From positions 1 to 64,000 of the forward strand of contig JACERY010000001.1 of assembly GCA_013912105.1 (NCBI GenBank): a stretch of 64,000 bases of DNA, written 5' to 3'. Below the pieces are notes generated by a model, which was not told the origin of the DNA, made no database searches, and saw nothing but the letters and a program-made list of their open reading frames with translations. Shown piece after piece: positions 1 through 6,886 of this stretch (the stretch's first letter is position 1; each line of letters opens with the position of its first letter). Source of the stretch: Acidimicrobiales bacterium. Its GTDB lineage: Bacteria; Actinomycetota; Acidimicrobiia; Acidimicrobiales; UBA8592. A program made the translations under genes and the position numbers.

Positions 1-86
1 ACATGCAAATGCAACTAGTCTAGAAAAGTGCCAAGATTTAAATCTACCGAGATGAGCTGACAATTAATACGGAGAATACAGAATCG

Positions 87-971
87 TTGCCCCCAAATAA
101 ACTCAAAGAGGGAATTATCTCATGTAGTTTCGGTTATGTACTGATAGCGATTGCGTCTGTTATCGTTTCAGACTCAGAAGTGCATGGGTTCACAATGGCT
201 TTTTGGCGTTCTTGGATAGCTGTCCCTGTTCTAGGTTTATATGTAATCCTTAAACAGAAACGAAGCTTCAATTGGCATAATTTCCTATTGTGCGCACCGG
301 CTGGCATCTGTTTCGGCTCTGCTATCGGGCTATTCTTCTGGTCAACGCAGTTGACGAGTTTAATCAACGCAAGTCTTATCAGCTCTCTACAACCACTAAT
401 TGTAATTTTTTTAAGCTACTACTTCTTCTCTGAATTAGTTACTAAAAGTGACATCGGCTTATCTATTATTGCTATTTGCGGTGCAATCATAATAGTGCTT
501 GCGGGGTCTAGCGATGGAAGTGGCAAGCTTAGCGGAGACCTTATTGCTCTGTTAGGTATAACATTAGGATCTGGTTACTTTGCATTCGCAAAAAAAGCTC
601 TTACGAAGCTAGGAGTCGCTGAATTCATGACCGGGTACTTTGTCTGGTCAGGCCTCACACTCACTCCGATGATGCTTTTTGCAGGGGCAGGGATAATGCC
701 GCAAACCCAAAAAGATCTTACACAAATTCTAGCTGTTGCCTTTATACCTGGAGTTGGGCATATTCTACTTAACTACTCTCAAGGCAAGGCAACACTTAGC
801 TTAATTGGAATTTTACAATTACTTATGCCAGTAACTGCAACCGTATGTGCGGTGCTATTCCTTGAAGCAACAATTTCAGCCTTAAAGGGTCTGGGCATGG
901 TTATTGTCCTTTTCGGACTTGGAACAAGTAGTTATCTTCGAAGTCAGAGAACCGAAAAGGGAACGGCATAA
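87..971 (+). CDS. DMT-superfamily (EamA) permease
   Basis: Polytopic inner-membrane protein of 294 residues with about ten hydrophobic segments, the usual size and layout of EamA drug/metabolite transporters (two repeated five-helix halves). The first half starts near residue 10 and the second near residue 150 (SGDLIALLGITLGSGYF). Such proteins export amino acids, metabolites or drugs, but the substrate cannot be read from sequence. The start is a TTG preceded by a purine-rich GGAGA about a dozen bases upstream. No ATG lies near the first helix in this frame. It stands alone and is followed by a structured region and a hairpin terminator. A second, different EamA permease lies at about 37 kb. 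Family assignment is firm; function is open. Confidence 0.8.
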   Translation: MPPNKLKEGIISCSFGYVLIAIASVIVSDSEVHGFTMAFWRSWIAVPVLGLYVILKQKRSFNWHNFLLCAPAGICFGSAIGLFFWSTQLTSLINASLISSLQPLIVIFLSYYFFSELVTKSDIGLSIIAICGAIIIVLAGSSDGSGKLSGDLIALLGITLGSGYFAFAKKALTKLGVAEFMTGYFVWSGLTLTPMMLFAGAGIMPQTQKDLTQILAVAFIPGVGHILLNYSQGKATLSLIGILQLLMPVTATVCAVLFLEATISALKGLGMVIVLFGLGTSSYLRSQRTEKGTA

Positions 972-1098
972 ATTATCTTTTTTGCCCAGAAATTATGACA
1001 TATGACACGGGTGTTGGAAGTCACAACTGGGCTAAATCTTCAGCACTCGTTGATAAAAAGGATATGTAAGCCCTCCCGCTTACACCCTCCAAACCAAT
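972..1098 (+). other. Structured intergenic region, possible small RNA or 3' UTR
   Basis: There is no ORF here. The bases GCCCAG (984-989) can pair with CTGGGC (1027-1032), and TGAC/GTCA pairs lie inside that stem. The stretch runs directly into the hairpin terminator at 1099-1136. This could be the 3' UTR of the permease or a separate short transcript. I could not match it to tmRNA, SRP RNA, 6S RNA or a riboswitch class. Confidence 0.25.
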
Positions 1099-1136
1099 AA
1101 TGAACCTCCGGATATCTCCTTACCCGGAGGTTCATT
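1099..1136 (+). terminator. Hairpin terminator after the permease
   Basis: A perfect 13-bp inverted repeat (AATGAACCTCCGG / CCGGAGGTTCATT) with a 12-nt loop lies 127 bases after the permease stop. The bases after it on the plus strand are T-rich but broken (TCGTTTAG). It probably ends plus-strand transcription. It may also act on read-through from the rhodopsin gene on the other strand. Confidence 0.65.
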
Positions 1137-1221
1137 TCGTTTAGCTATCTGATCTAATATCGTCTCAAAGATTTCTGCAATAAGGTAATTAGCTGTTCAA
1201 GCTTATGTCTATAAAAACTAA

Positions 1222-1250
1222 AGCTGGCCAGTTCTATGAACTGGCCAGCT
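1222..1250 (-). terminator. Rho-independent terminator of the rhodopsin gene
   Basis: A perfect 13-bp stem (AGCTGGCCAGTTC / GAACTGGCCAGCT) with a 3-nt loop starts 18 bases downstream of the rhodopsin stop codon. Read on the minus strand it is followed by a T-rich tail (TTAGTTTTTA). This is the clearest intrinsic terminator in the window. It implies that the rhodopsin gene is transcribed alone. Confidence 0.85.
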
Positions 1251-1268
1251 AAATTAGAATCTAGAAAA

Positions 1269-1985
1269 TTAGCTGTTAGATTCAGCTGCTGTTCGAGATT
1301 TTGCAATCCATAGAATCATTAATCCGTAAAGGCCCTTTGCAGTAATATCTGCAAAAGTATACGCAACCTGACGGAGAGTTTCTAGCAATTCTGAATCGCT
1401 ATCAAAGATTGGGAATAAGTACGCGATTGGGTATACCAACCAAGTCGTTAGCAAAACATATGTGGCATTCTTGATCTGCCTTGCAACATCTCCAGTTTCT
1501 CTTTGCCCTGCTTTCTGCAATTCTGTGTACAAGGTTTTAAGAATGTATACAAACGGCAGCATTGCTAGAATCCAGAATGTCCACTTGGCGCCATTACTAT
1601 CAGCTACTTCGCCTGGATAACCCAAGCCGACCATCAGAATCGTCGCCGGCACTAACTTTAGCATCAGAGCGTTTCGATCTTTTTGTGCAACACCAAGAAC
1701 TATTAATAGTTCAATAATCAATAACGGCACAGTGATGAGCCAGTCAGCATACCTATAACCTTCGTTCATCACTTCGTTACCGAAGTCTGACCAAATCCTG
1801 TAGTAGTGATAACCAGCTATTCCGACAACAATTGCAGAGACAGCTATACCAGCTTGGTACTTCTTATTGACGGATTTCATTTGAGTTAAGAAGTAAACAA
1901 ATGCTCCGAACATCACTGCTGTTCCAAATGAGAGAACGTTGTACACAAGCGTGTAATCGTTGCCGCTCAACATTACATTGTCCAT
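1269..1985 (-). CDS. Proteorhodopsin-type light-driven proton pump
   Basis: Seven-helix retinal protein of 238 residues in the cytoplasmic membrane that would pump protons outward in light. Helix C reads RYADWLITVPLLIIE. It gives the proton-acceptor Asp81, Thr85 and proton-donor Glu92, the DTE pattern of H+ pumps. Leu89, eight residues after the Asp, matches the green-tuning position of proteorhodopsin. Lys217 in FADITAKGLYG is the retinal Schiff-base lysine, and His60 may be the partner of the acceptor Asp. A strong AGGAGG sits 5 nt before the ATG. A 13-bp terminator follows, so the gene is monocistronic. No retinal-forming blh or carotenoid crt gene lies in this window, so retinal must come from elsewhere. 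Residues fit the marine actinobacterial (acidirhodopsin-like) branch, but the exact clade is an inference. Confidence 0.95.
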   Translation of the reverse strand: MDNVMLSGNDYTLVYNVLSFGTAVMFGAFVYFLTQMKSVNKKYQAGIAVSAIVVGIAGYHYYRIWSDFGNEVMNEGYRYADWLITVPLLIIELLIVLGVAQKDRNALMLKLVPATILMVGLGYPGEVADSNGAKWTFWILAMLPFVYILKTLYTELQKAGQRETGDVARQIKNATYVLLTTWLVYPIAYLFPIFDSDSELLETLRQVAYTFADITAKGLYGLMILWIAKSRTAAESNS

Positions 1986-1990
1986 AATTT

Positions 1991-1996
1991 CCTCCT
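1991..1996 (-). promoter_or_regulatory. Strong Shine-Dalgarno of the rhodopsin gene
   Basis: Read on the minus strand the sequence is AGGAGG, five bases before the ATG of the rhodopsin. It is a full match to the anti-SD core and stronger than the sites of most genes in this window. It fits a highly expressed membrane pump and fixes the start codon. Confidence 0.8.
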
Positions 1997-2054
1997 AGAA
2001 ATTTGGGGGTACTTATAAAGTAATTGCCTTCTGGGCGAATAGCATTCTTCACGC

Positions 2055-2087
2055 ATGTGACTTCTGTCCCTTTGCCATTTGTCACAT
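2055..2087. repeat. Inverted repeat in the rhodopsin leader
   Basis: ATGTGAC (2055-2061) is repeated in inverted form as GTCACAT (2081-2087) with a 19-nt spacer. It lies 70-100 bases upstream of the rhodopsin start. It could be an RNA hairpin in the 5' leader or a widely spaced operator. The half-sites resemble TGTGA/TCACA of CRP/FNR regulators, but the spacing is far too long for a classical site. The rest of the 395-nt gap up to the 63-residue ORF holds only the tiny ORF listed next. Confidence 0.4.
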
Positions 2088-2131
2088 CAATTTTGCATAA
2101 AAAGCAATTATAAAATTTGTAGATTGGGAAC

Positions 2132-2260
2132 ATGATAAGAAAAAATAATCAATCCAAGAAGAGCCGTAGCAACAAAATTGGAAACTGGACTTCAAGTACC
2201 AGGTCCGCACGTTGGAAAGGTTTTAACAGCTGCTACCCACCGTACCCTGTAGGTTCATAA
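2132..2260 (+). CDS. Possible 42-residue basic microprotein
   Basis: This ORF is too short for the supplied track. ATG to TAA encodes 42 residues, very basic at the N-terminus (MIRKNNQSKKSRSNK) and rich in Trp/Tyr/Pro at the C-terminus (CYPPYPVGS). A TATAAA box lies about 20 bases upstream on the plus strand (2108-2113), but no clear ribosome site is visible. It lies divergent from the rhodopsin gene. It could be chance in a long intergenic region. I know no family for it. Confidence 0.25.
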   Translation: MIRKNNQSKKSRSNKIGNWTSSTRSARWKGFNSCYPPYPVGS

Positions 2261-2380
2261 TAAAACACCCAAATAGTAACACCCCTTGATTATTGAACTA
2301 ATACCGTAGTCCAGGGCCTTTATTGGTAGTGAGTCAGGGTTTCCTATCGTCTCAAACAATCGCATCTATGATGTGAAGTA

Positions 2381-2572
2381 ATGAGATCCTCTAAAATAAG
2401 TAAAGTCCTTCTAATAGGACCAATTGCAGGTGGAGCGTTGTCTCTTACCGGAACAGTAAGTTTAGGTGTAATCGTTCGCGGGGTTATTATCGGAAGCCTC
2501 ATTGCATGTTTCATATATGGATTCTTCTCTTTTTTTGCTCTTGTGCTTGGAGAACGTAACCCTAAAGATTAA
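2381..2572 (+). CDS. Small hydrophobic membrane protein, unknown
   Basis: Sixty-three residues with two hydrophobic stretches (roughly 8-30 and 33-56) and a charged tail (GERNPKD), so a small two-helix membrane protein or hairpin. Glycine-rich repeats in the first helix (GPIAGGALSLTG) suggest tight helix packing. No family is recognised. The ATG is preceded only by a weak GTGAAG. It sits alone between the rhodopsin region and the convergent helicase gene. It is supported by the lack of competing ORFs and by clear membrane character, not by homology. Confidence 0.45.
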   Translation: MRSSKISKVLLIGPIAGGALSLTGTVSLGVIVRGVIIGSLIACFIYGFFSFFALVLGERNPKD

Positions 2573-2642
2573 AGATTGTCTTTGCTAGATAAGAATGCAA
2601 TTCATGGGTTGAATCAGTGAATGAACTAATCTCATTCAAACA

Positions 2643-4100
2643 TTACCTATTCGTTGGTTGCAAGTGAGCTCGTCTAGCTTTCCGGTTTGGTCGGTTATTT
2701 GAAGTAGGGGAAACGTTCTTCTTAGTTTTACTTGATTTAGATTTCTGATTTGAATGCTTATTTGTTTGGTTTTTTTTCGAATTCTCCGCATTCCTATTCT
2801 TTTGATTTTTATTACGAGGTTTTTGTTGTGACCCTTTTCGATTTTTGGGACTCTGCTGTCGAGGTTTTTTAGGTTTAGTAGATTTTTCGTGCGTTACTTT
2901 TTTCTGGGATTTTGGCTGCTGTGAGTTCTCAGACTTTCTTTGAGTTCTTACCTTCTTTTCTCTATGCTGACCAGACGAAAATTCTGACAAGTCATTTGGA
3001 TCAACTCTTTCTATAACCTCAAACAGGCCTAAACGTTTTTGCATTTTTATTGCTGTCTTCTTTTGCTCTGGTTGAATTATAGAAAATACTATTCCTTCGT
3101 TACCTGCTCGCGCCGTACGACCAGATCTATGAATATAAGCTTTGTGATCTTCAGGTAGGTCATAATGAATCACGAGTTCAACGCCATCAACATGTATCCC
3201 ACGAGCAGCCACGTCTGTAGCGACAAGGGTCTGCGCTCTTCCGGTGCTAAAATTTTTAAGTGCCCTTCTCCGTTGGTGCTGACTTTTACCTCCGTGAATT
3301 GACTCGGCATCAACTTCTAGTTTTTTTAACTGTTTAGCTAAACGATCTGAACCATGACGCGTTTTGCAAAAGATGATCGCCGGCCAGGTTGCTTTTACTG
3401 CGTCAGCTGCAATTTCTGCCTTATCTGATTTTTTTGCAATCGTATACGTATGCTTGGCCCGTTTTATATCTGGATTTCGCTCCCCTACTTCATGCAGTAT
3501 CGGGTTCCGCTGGTATCGTTTTTTGAGTTGAGCAACTTCTTTGTCAAGCGTTGCCGAAAAGAGTATCGTTTGGCGATCTTTGGGTGTTTGGTCCAGAATC
3601 CTTGAAATTGCTGGCATGAATCCCATGTCGGCCATACGGTCTGCTTCGTCTATAACGACTTGTTTTATTGAACCTAAATTTACTTCACCTTGCTCGATTA
3701 GATCTTCAAGTCGGCCTGGGCAAGCAACCAAAATATCGACTCCCTTAGCTAAAGCTTTCTTTTGGGGTCCATAGCCAACACCGCCATATACAACAAACAC
3801 ATTTACACGACCACTAAAAGAACGGAGCTCGTTACATATTTGTTCGGCTAATTCTCTAGTAGGTGCAAGAATAAGGCTTTCAGGCTTTCGAGATTTTGAC
3901 GTATTTGTCTTTGCTACAAGAGGGATCCCGAAAGCAAGAGTTTTACCTGATCCAGTAGGTGCTCTTCCACAAATATCACTACCTTCTAAACCTTCCTGTA
4001 TAGTTTTTTCCTGAATTTCAAATGGTTGTTGGATTCCTTGTTCTTTAAGCGCTTTGCATATATTTTCTGGGACTCCAAGATCGGAGAAGTTTTTGGACAT
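2643..4100 (-). CDS. DEAD-box RNA helicase with a long basic tail
   Basis: ATP-dependent RNA helicase of 485 residues with all superfamily-2 motifs in order: Q motif near 5-30, APTGSGKT (47-54), PTRELA (80-85), DEAD (151-154), SAT (182-184), ATDVAARG (294-301) and HRSGRTAR (324-331). The core ends near 375. The last hundred residues are low complexity and dominated by K, R, Q, N and S, a disordered RNA-binding tail like those of RhlE/CsdA-type helicases that act in ribosome assembly, cold response and RNA decay. Motif Ib is CPGR rather than the common TPGR. It is transcribed alone. The exact subfamily (RhlE, DeaD or DbpA) is uncertain. Confidence 0.9.
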   Translation of the reverse strand: MSKNFSDLGVPENICKALKEQGIQQPFEIQEKTIQEGLEGSDICGRAPTGSGKTLAFGIPLVAKTNTSKSRKPESLILAPTRELAEQICNELRSFSGRVNVFVVYGGVGYGPQKKALAKGVDILVACPGRLEDLIEQGEVNLGSIKQVVIDEADRMADMGFMPAISRILDQTPKDRQTILFSATLDKEVAQLKKRYQRNPILHEVGERNPDIKRAKHTYTIAKKSDKAEIAADAVKATWPAIIFCKTRHGSDRLAKQLKKLEVDAESIHGGKSQHQRRRALKNFSTGRAQTLVATDVAARGIHVDGVELVIHYDLPEDHKAYIHRSGRTARAGNEGIVFSIIQPEQKKTAIKMQKRLGLFEVIERVDPNDLSEFSSGQHREKKVRTQRKSENSQQPKSQKKVTHEKSTKPKKPRQQSPKNRKGSQQKPRNKNQKNRNAENSKKNQTNKHSNQKSKSSKTKKNVSPTSNNRPNRKARRAHLQPTNR

Positions 4101-4309
4101 AATGGTTTACCTATTTTCGTCTTTGACGTTGAACTTCTTGTTAGTTAGCACTTGAGAATCTCTCAAGAAAATGATTTTTTGTCTGACTTGATAACAAGAG
4201 TTAATACGCTATAGCTCATACATAGTAACTGCTTGCAGCCCAATTTCCTGCGATAGTCTTCCGGAACAAGAATCTTTACAATTATATCAGTCGCTTCTAG
4301 TCTAAGATC

Positions 4310-5956
4310 ATGCCTGATTTACGCTTTGATATTGTTGTCGTTGGGTCAGGGATTGGTGGCCTAGCTGCGGCGCTTCGAGCAGATGCACTTGGAGCCTCAG
4401 TTTGCATGATAGAGAAAGCCCCACACCTAGGCGGAGCAACCGCTTGGTCAGGTGGTCAGGTATGGATTGGGGCAAATCATGTGGCACAAAGACTTGGTAT
4501 TAAAGATAGTTTTGAAGAAACATTCCAATACGTACAAGCTATAGCAGGTAACCATCCAGAACTTTTTGACCCAGAATTAGCATCGGAGTGGATAAACGGA
4601 GCGCGAGAAGCAGCTCAATGGTTCGAAGATGAGGGAATTATAGAATGGCGTCTTATCCCTAGTTATGAGGATTACTACTTTCCAGAAGTTGCTGGATCTA
4701 AAGAAGAGGGCCGTTATCTAACAGGGGAACCCATAACGGGTCATTTAATGGGGGAAAGTCGAAAACTGCTACTTGATGCCCCTCACTGGCCTATAGGAAT
4801 TACATACGAAGAAATGTTTGCATGGGGCGGCGTTGCAGCACGAGACCGATGGGACCCTACAATCCTCGATCAGCGAAAAAGAGACGATATCTTAACCTTT
4901 GGCCAAGGGATAGCTGCCTGGTTTGCCAAAGCGCTCGTAGATCGAGATATTACTCTTTTCACTGAGCAACCGGTGTCTTCACTAATCAGCGAAAAAACCG
5001 GAGTAGTTGGAGTTCGTTCCGACTCTGATACGGGTGTTCTAGATATCTATGGAACAGTAATTCTTGCCACTGGTTCCCATGATTGGGCGCAAGCTTTCTC
5101 TGATCAGTTCATAGGAATACCAAAAGAAGATGGAGGAAGCTTAGCTCCAGTTTCAATCGAAGGTAATGGTATCGACCTAGGAGCCTCAGTCGGAGCTGCG
5201 ATAAGTGCTGTTCCAGGAGTTGCAGCGCCAATTACCCCTGGCTATCGATTACCCTATCCAACATTTGAAGGTGATTCTGGCTTTCGAGGATGCTACGAGC
5301 ACTGCATGCCTCATACAATTTTAGTCAACAAGAGTGGAGAAAGATTTTGTGACGATTCCTTTCACCCTTCGGTGATCGCTGGTGCTCTTAAAAACAAGAA
5401 TGGGGAAACCCCAAATATGCCGTTCTTTATGATTTGGGATGAATGGCATCATCAACGGTACGGCCTAGGCATCACGGGCCCTGGTGAACCATACATTGAT
5501 GAGCTTGTTTTCTCTTCCCAAACCATTAAAGGTCTTGCTTCGCAGCTTGGGATAGACGCAAAGCAACTTGAAAAGTCAGTTCAGGATTACAACCTTTATG
5601 CAAAAAATGGTTTAGATCCAAAATTTGGCCGGGGGACGAATGCATCTGTTAGAACATTCCGTGGTGATGGTGACCACCAACCGAATCCAAACGTAGGACC
5701 CATCATCGATCCACCATTCTTTGGCATGCGCATGCGTCTTCTTAACACTGGGATAGCTGCCGGAGGACTCGTCGCTGGCCCTTCCGGTCATGTCCTTCGC
5801 AAAGATGGGTCAGAAATTCCTGGTCTTTACGCTGTAGGCGAATGTGTTACAAGAACGACAGGAGGAGGCGCAGGCTATAACAGTGGTTATTCTCTCAGTC
5901 GAGCAATGACGTACGGCTACTTAGCCGCTACATCAATATGCGCAGAGGAAACGTGA
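4310..5956 (+). CDS. FAD-dependent dehydrogenase, 3-ketosteroid-delta-1-dehydrogenase/fumarate reductase family
   Basis: Flavoprotein of 548 residues. The N-terminal dinucleotide fold is VVVGSGIGGLAAALRA (about 10-25), followed by the EKAPHLGGATAWSGG segment that contacts FAD. The C-terminal FAD segment is IPGLYAVGECV...GGGAGYNSGYSLSRAMTYG (about 505-540). This is the layout of the FAD_binding_2 family, which includes KstD-type steroid dehydrogenases, flavocytochrome c/fumarate reductases and urocanate reductases. The length and the C-terminal motif resemble KstD-like enzymes common in Actinobacteria, and many CoA/lipid enzymes lie downstream in the window. The substrate cannot be fixed from sequence. 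The start ATG directly begins the conserved domain. Confidence 0.8.
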   Translation: MPDLRFDIVVVGSGIGGLAAALRADALGASVCMIEKAPHLGGATAWSGGQVWIGANHVAQRLGIKDSFEETFQYVQAIAGNHPELFDPELASEWINGAREAAQWFEDEGIIEWRLIPSYEDYYFPEVAGSKEEGRYLTGEPITGHLMGESRKLLLDAPHWPIGITYEEMFAWGGVAARDRWDPTILDQRKRDDILTFGQGIAAWFAKALVDRDITLFTEQPVSSLISEKTGVVGVRSDSDTGVLDIYGTVILATGSHDWAQAFSDQFIGIPKEDGGSLAPVSIEGNGIDLGASVGAAISAVPGVAAPITPGYRLPYPTFEGDSGFRGCYEHCMPHTILVNKSGERFCDDSFHPSVIAGALKNKNGETPNMPFFMIWDEWHHQRYGLGITGPGEPYIDELVFSSQTIKGLASQLGIDAKQLEKSVQDYNLYAKNGLDPKFGRGTNASVRTFRGDGDHQPNPNVGPIIDPPFFGMRMRLLNTGIAAGGLVAGPSGHVLRKDGSEIPGLYAVGECVTRTTGGGAGYNSGYSLSRAMTYGYLAATSICAEET

Positions 5957-6038
5957 ATCTCAAGTGAAATACCGATGCAACCCCTAGATCGCAAAGCCAA
6001 GGAACCTCCGTGTCATAGCTAAGCTTTATTCTTTCTTT

Positions 6039-6653
6039 ATGCCTGAACCACAAAGCCTAGATAACAAAAATAGCTACCGGAACGTACTTCCACGCTGGCA
6101 TTTTCGTGAAATTTTACGGTCCAAAAGTAACAACGAAAAATCTGAAACTGATCTGATTCTTTCCTATTCTGAACTTTCTATTGGATCAGTATTAGCAATC
6201 GTTGTAAAACCAAACTTTCCCCAAGAATCTACTCTTTTCTACTCAGTCAAATTGGCACCATTGATAGCAACTTACATACAACACATACTCATATGGCAGT
6301 TAACTCTTCGAGGAAACAGGAACCTTGGAGAATCTGGCATGTACAACAACCTTACGGATGAAGAAAGAATCAATGACGTATGGTCCCCTCATTACTCATT
6401 CTTGGTCAATGGAGAGTCAACCGCTATAGAAACAAAAATACAGATACGAAAAATACTTATTAACGGATCAGATTCTTTACGTTCTCAGAGTCGTGAATTC
6501 TTACATCCTTTACCCAATGACCCAACTAGAAAACAATATATTCCTCATGAAAAGCGAGGTAAAAGAAGTAAATTTGACCCAGGCCCAGTATTTGGAACAT
6601 CTTTAGATTTCTTAGAGTCAGAAGCAAAATTACAAAAATTTTTCAATGAATAA
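6039..6653 (+). CDS. Hypothetical protein, orphan
   Basis: A 204-residue soluble-looking protein, polar, with no signal peptide and no clear membrane helix. The N-terminal 30 residues are basic and polar. The central part (about 42-100) is mixed alpha/beta in character. The C-terminal third is rich in charged residues and Pro (FLHPLPNDPTRK, HEKRGKRSK). I recognise no domain. No Shine-Dalgarno is visible before the ATG. It sits between the flavoprotein and the tRNA-Gln gene on the same strand. It is kept because it is long, has no competing ORF and fills the gap with normal composition. Confidence 0.55.
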   Translation: MPEPQSLDNKNSYRNVLPRWHFREILRSKSNNEKSETDLILSYSELSIGSVLAIVVKPNFPQESTLFYSVKLAPLIATYIQHILIWQLTLRGNRNLGESGMYNNLTDEERINDVWSPHYSFLVNGESTAIETKIQIRKILINGSDSLRSQSREFLHPLPNDPTRKQYIPHEKRGKRSKFDPGPVFGTSLDFLESEAKLQKFFNE

Positions 6654-6662
6654 CATTCCGTG

Positions 6663-6692
6663 TTGGGCAGGAGTCACTGATGTCGCTAGGCT
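6663..6692 (+). promoter_or_regulatory. Possible sigma70-type promoter of the tRNA pair
   Basis: TTGGGC (6663-6668) and TAGGCT (6687-6692) are separated by 18 bases. They place a transcription start about 15 bases before tRNA-Gln. Both boxes deviate from consensus, so this is a position-based suggestion. Confidence 0.35.
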
Positions 6693-6714
6693 GACCCCTC
6701 ATCTAATAAATTTT

Positions 6715-6786
6715 TCGGGGATGGTGTAATTGGTAACACAACTGGTTCTGATCCAGTCATTGGGGGTTCAAGTCCTCCTCCCCGAG
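6715..6786 (+). tRNA. tRNA-Gln (anticodon CTG)
   Basis: Cloverleaf of 72 nt. The acceptor stem TCGGGGA/TCCCCGA pairs perfectly. The D arm is GTGT-AATTGGTA-ACAC. The anticodon arm is ACTGG-TTCTGAT-CCAGT with anticodon CTG. The T arm has the loop TTCAAGT. The discriminator is G and the CCA end is not encoded. It lies 26 bases before tRNA-Glu, probably in one transcript. Confidence 0.95.
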
Positions 6787-6812
6787 CAAGTAAATACATT
6801 TTGAAAGTCCCT

Positions 6813-6885
6813 GCCCCGTTCGTCTAGCGGCCTAGGACGCCACCCTCTCAAGGTGGTAGCACGGGTTCAAATCCCGTACGGGGTA
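6813..6885 (+). tRNA. tRNA-Glu (anticodon CTC)
   Basis: Cloverleaf of 73 nt. The acceptor stem is GCCCCGT/ACGGGGT with a terminal G-T pair. The anticodon arm is CCACC-CTCTCAA-GGTGG with anticodon CTC. The T arm is ACGGG-TTCAAAT-CCCGT. CCA is not encoded. Its 3' end is one base from the stop codon of the convergent DUF218 gene, whose operon also carries gltX. Confidence 0.95.
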
Positions 6886-6886
6886 C

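Noticed and set aside
2160-2230. ACCAGGTCCG...GGAAAGG...AGCTGC resembles pieces of the SRP (4.5S) RNA tip
   Set aside because: The conserved GGTCAGGTCYGRAAGGRAGCAGCC core is not present in order, and the flanks do not pair as an SRP hairpin. The match looks accidental.
4151-4167. CTTGAG/CTCAAG hairpin upstream of the helicase gene
   Set aside because: Only a 6-bp stem in AT-rich sequence. It lies in the helicase leader on the minus strand without a clear function, so it is not called as a terminator or thermosensor.
5957-6038. Possible riboswitch-like bases (GATGCAACCCC...CCAAGG) before the orphan ORF
   Set aside because: The gap is 82 nt and cannot form the full conserved cores of the SAM, c-di-GMP or cobalamin classes I know.
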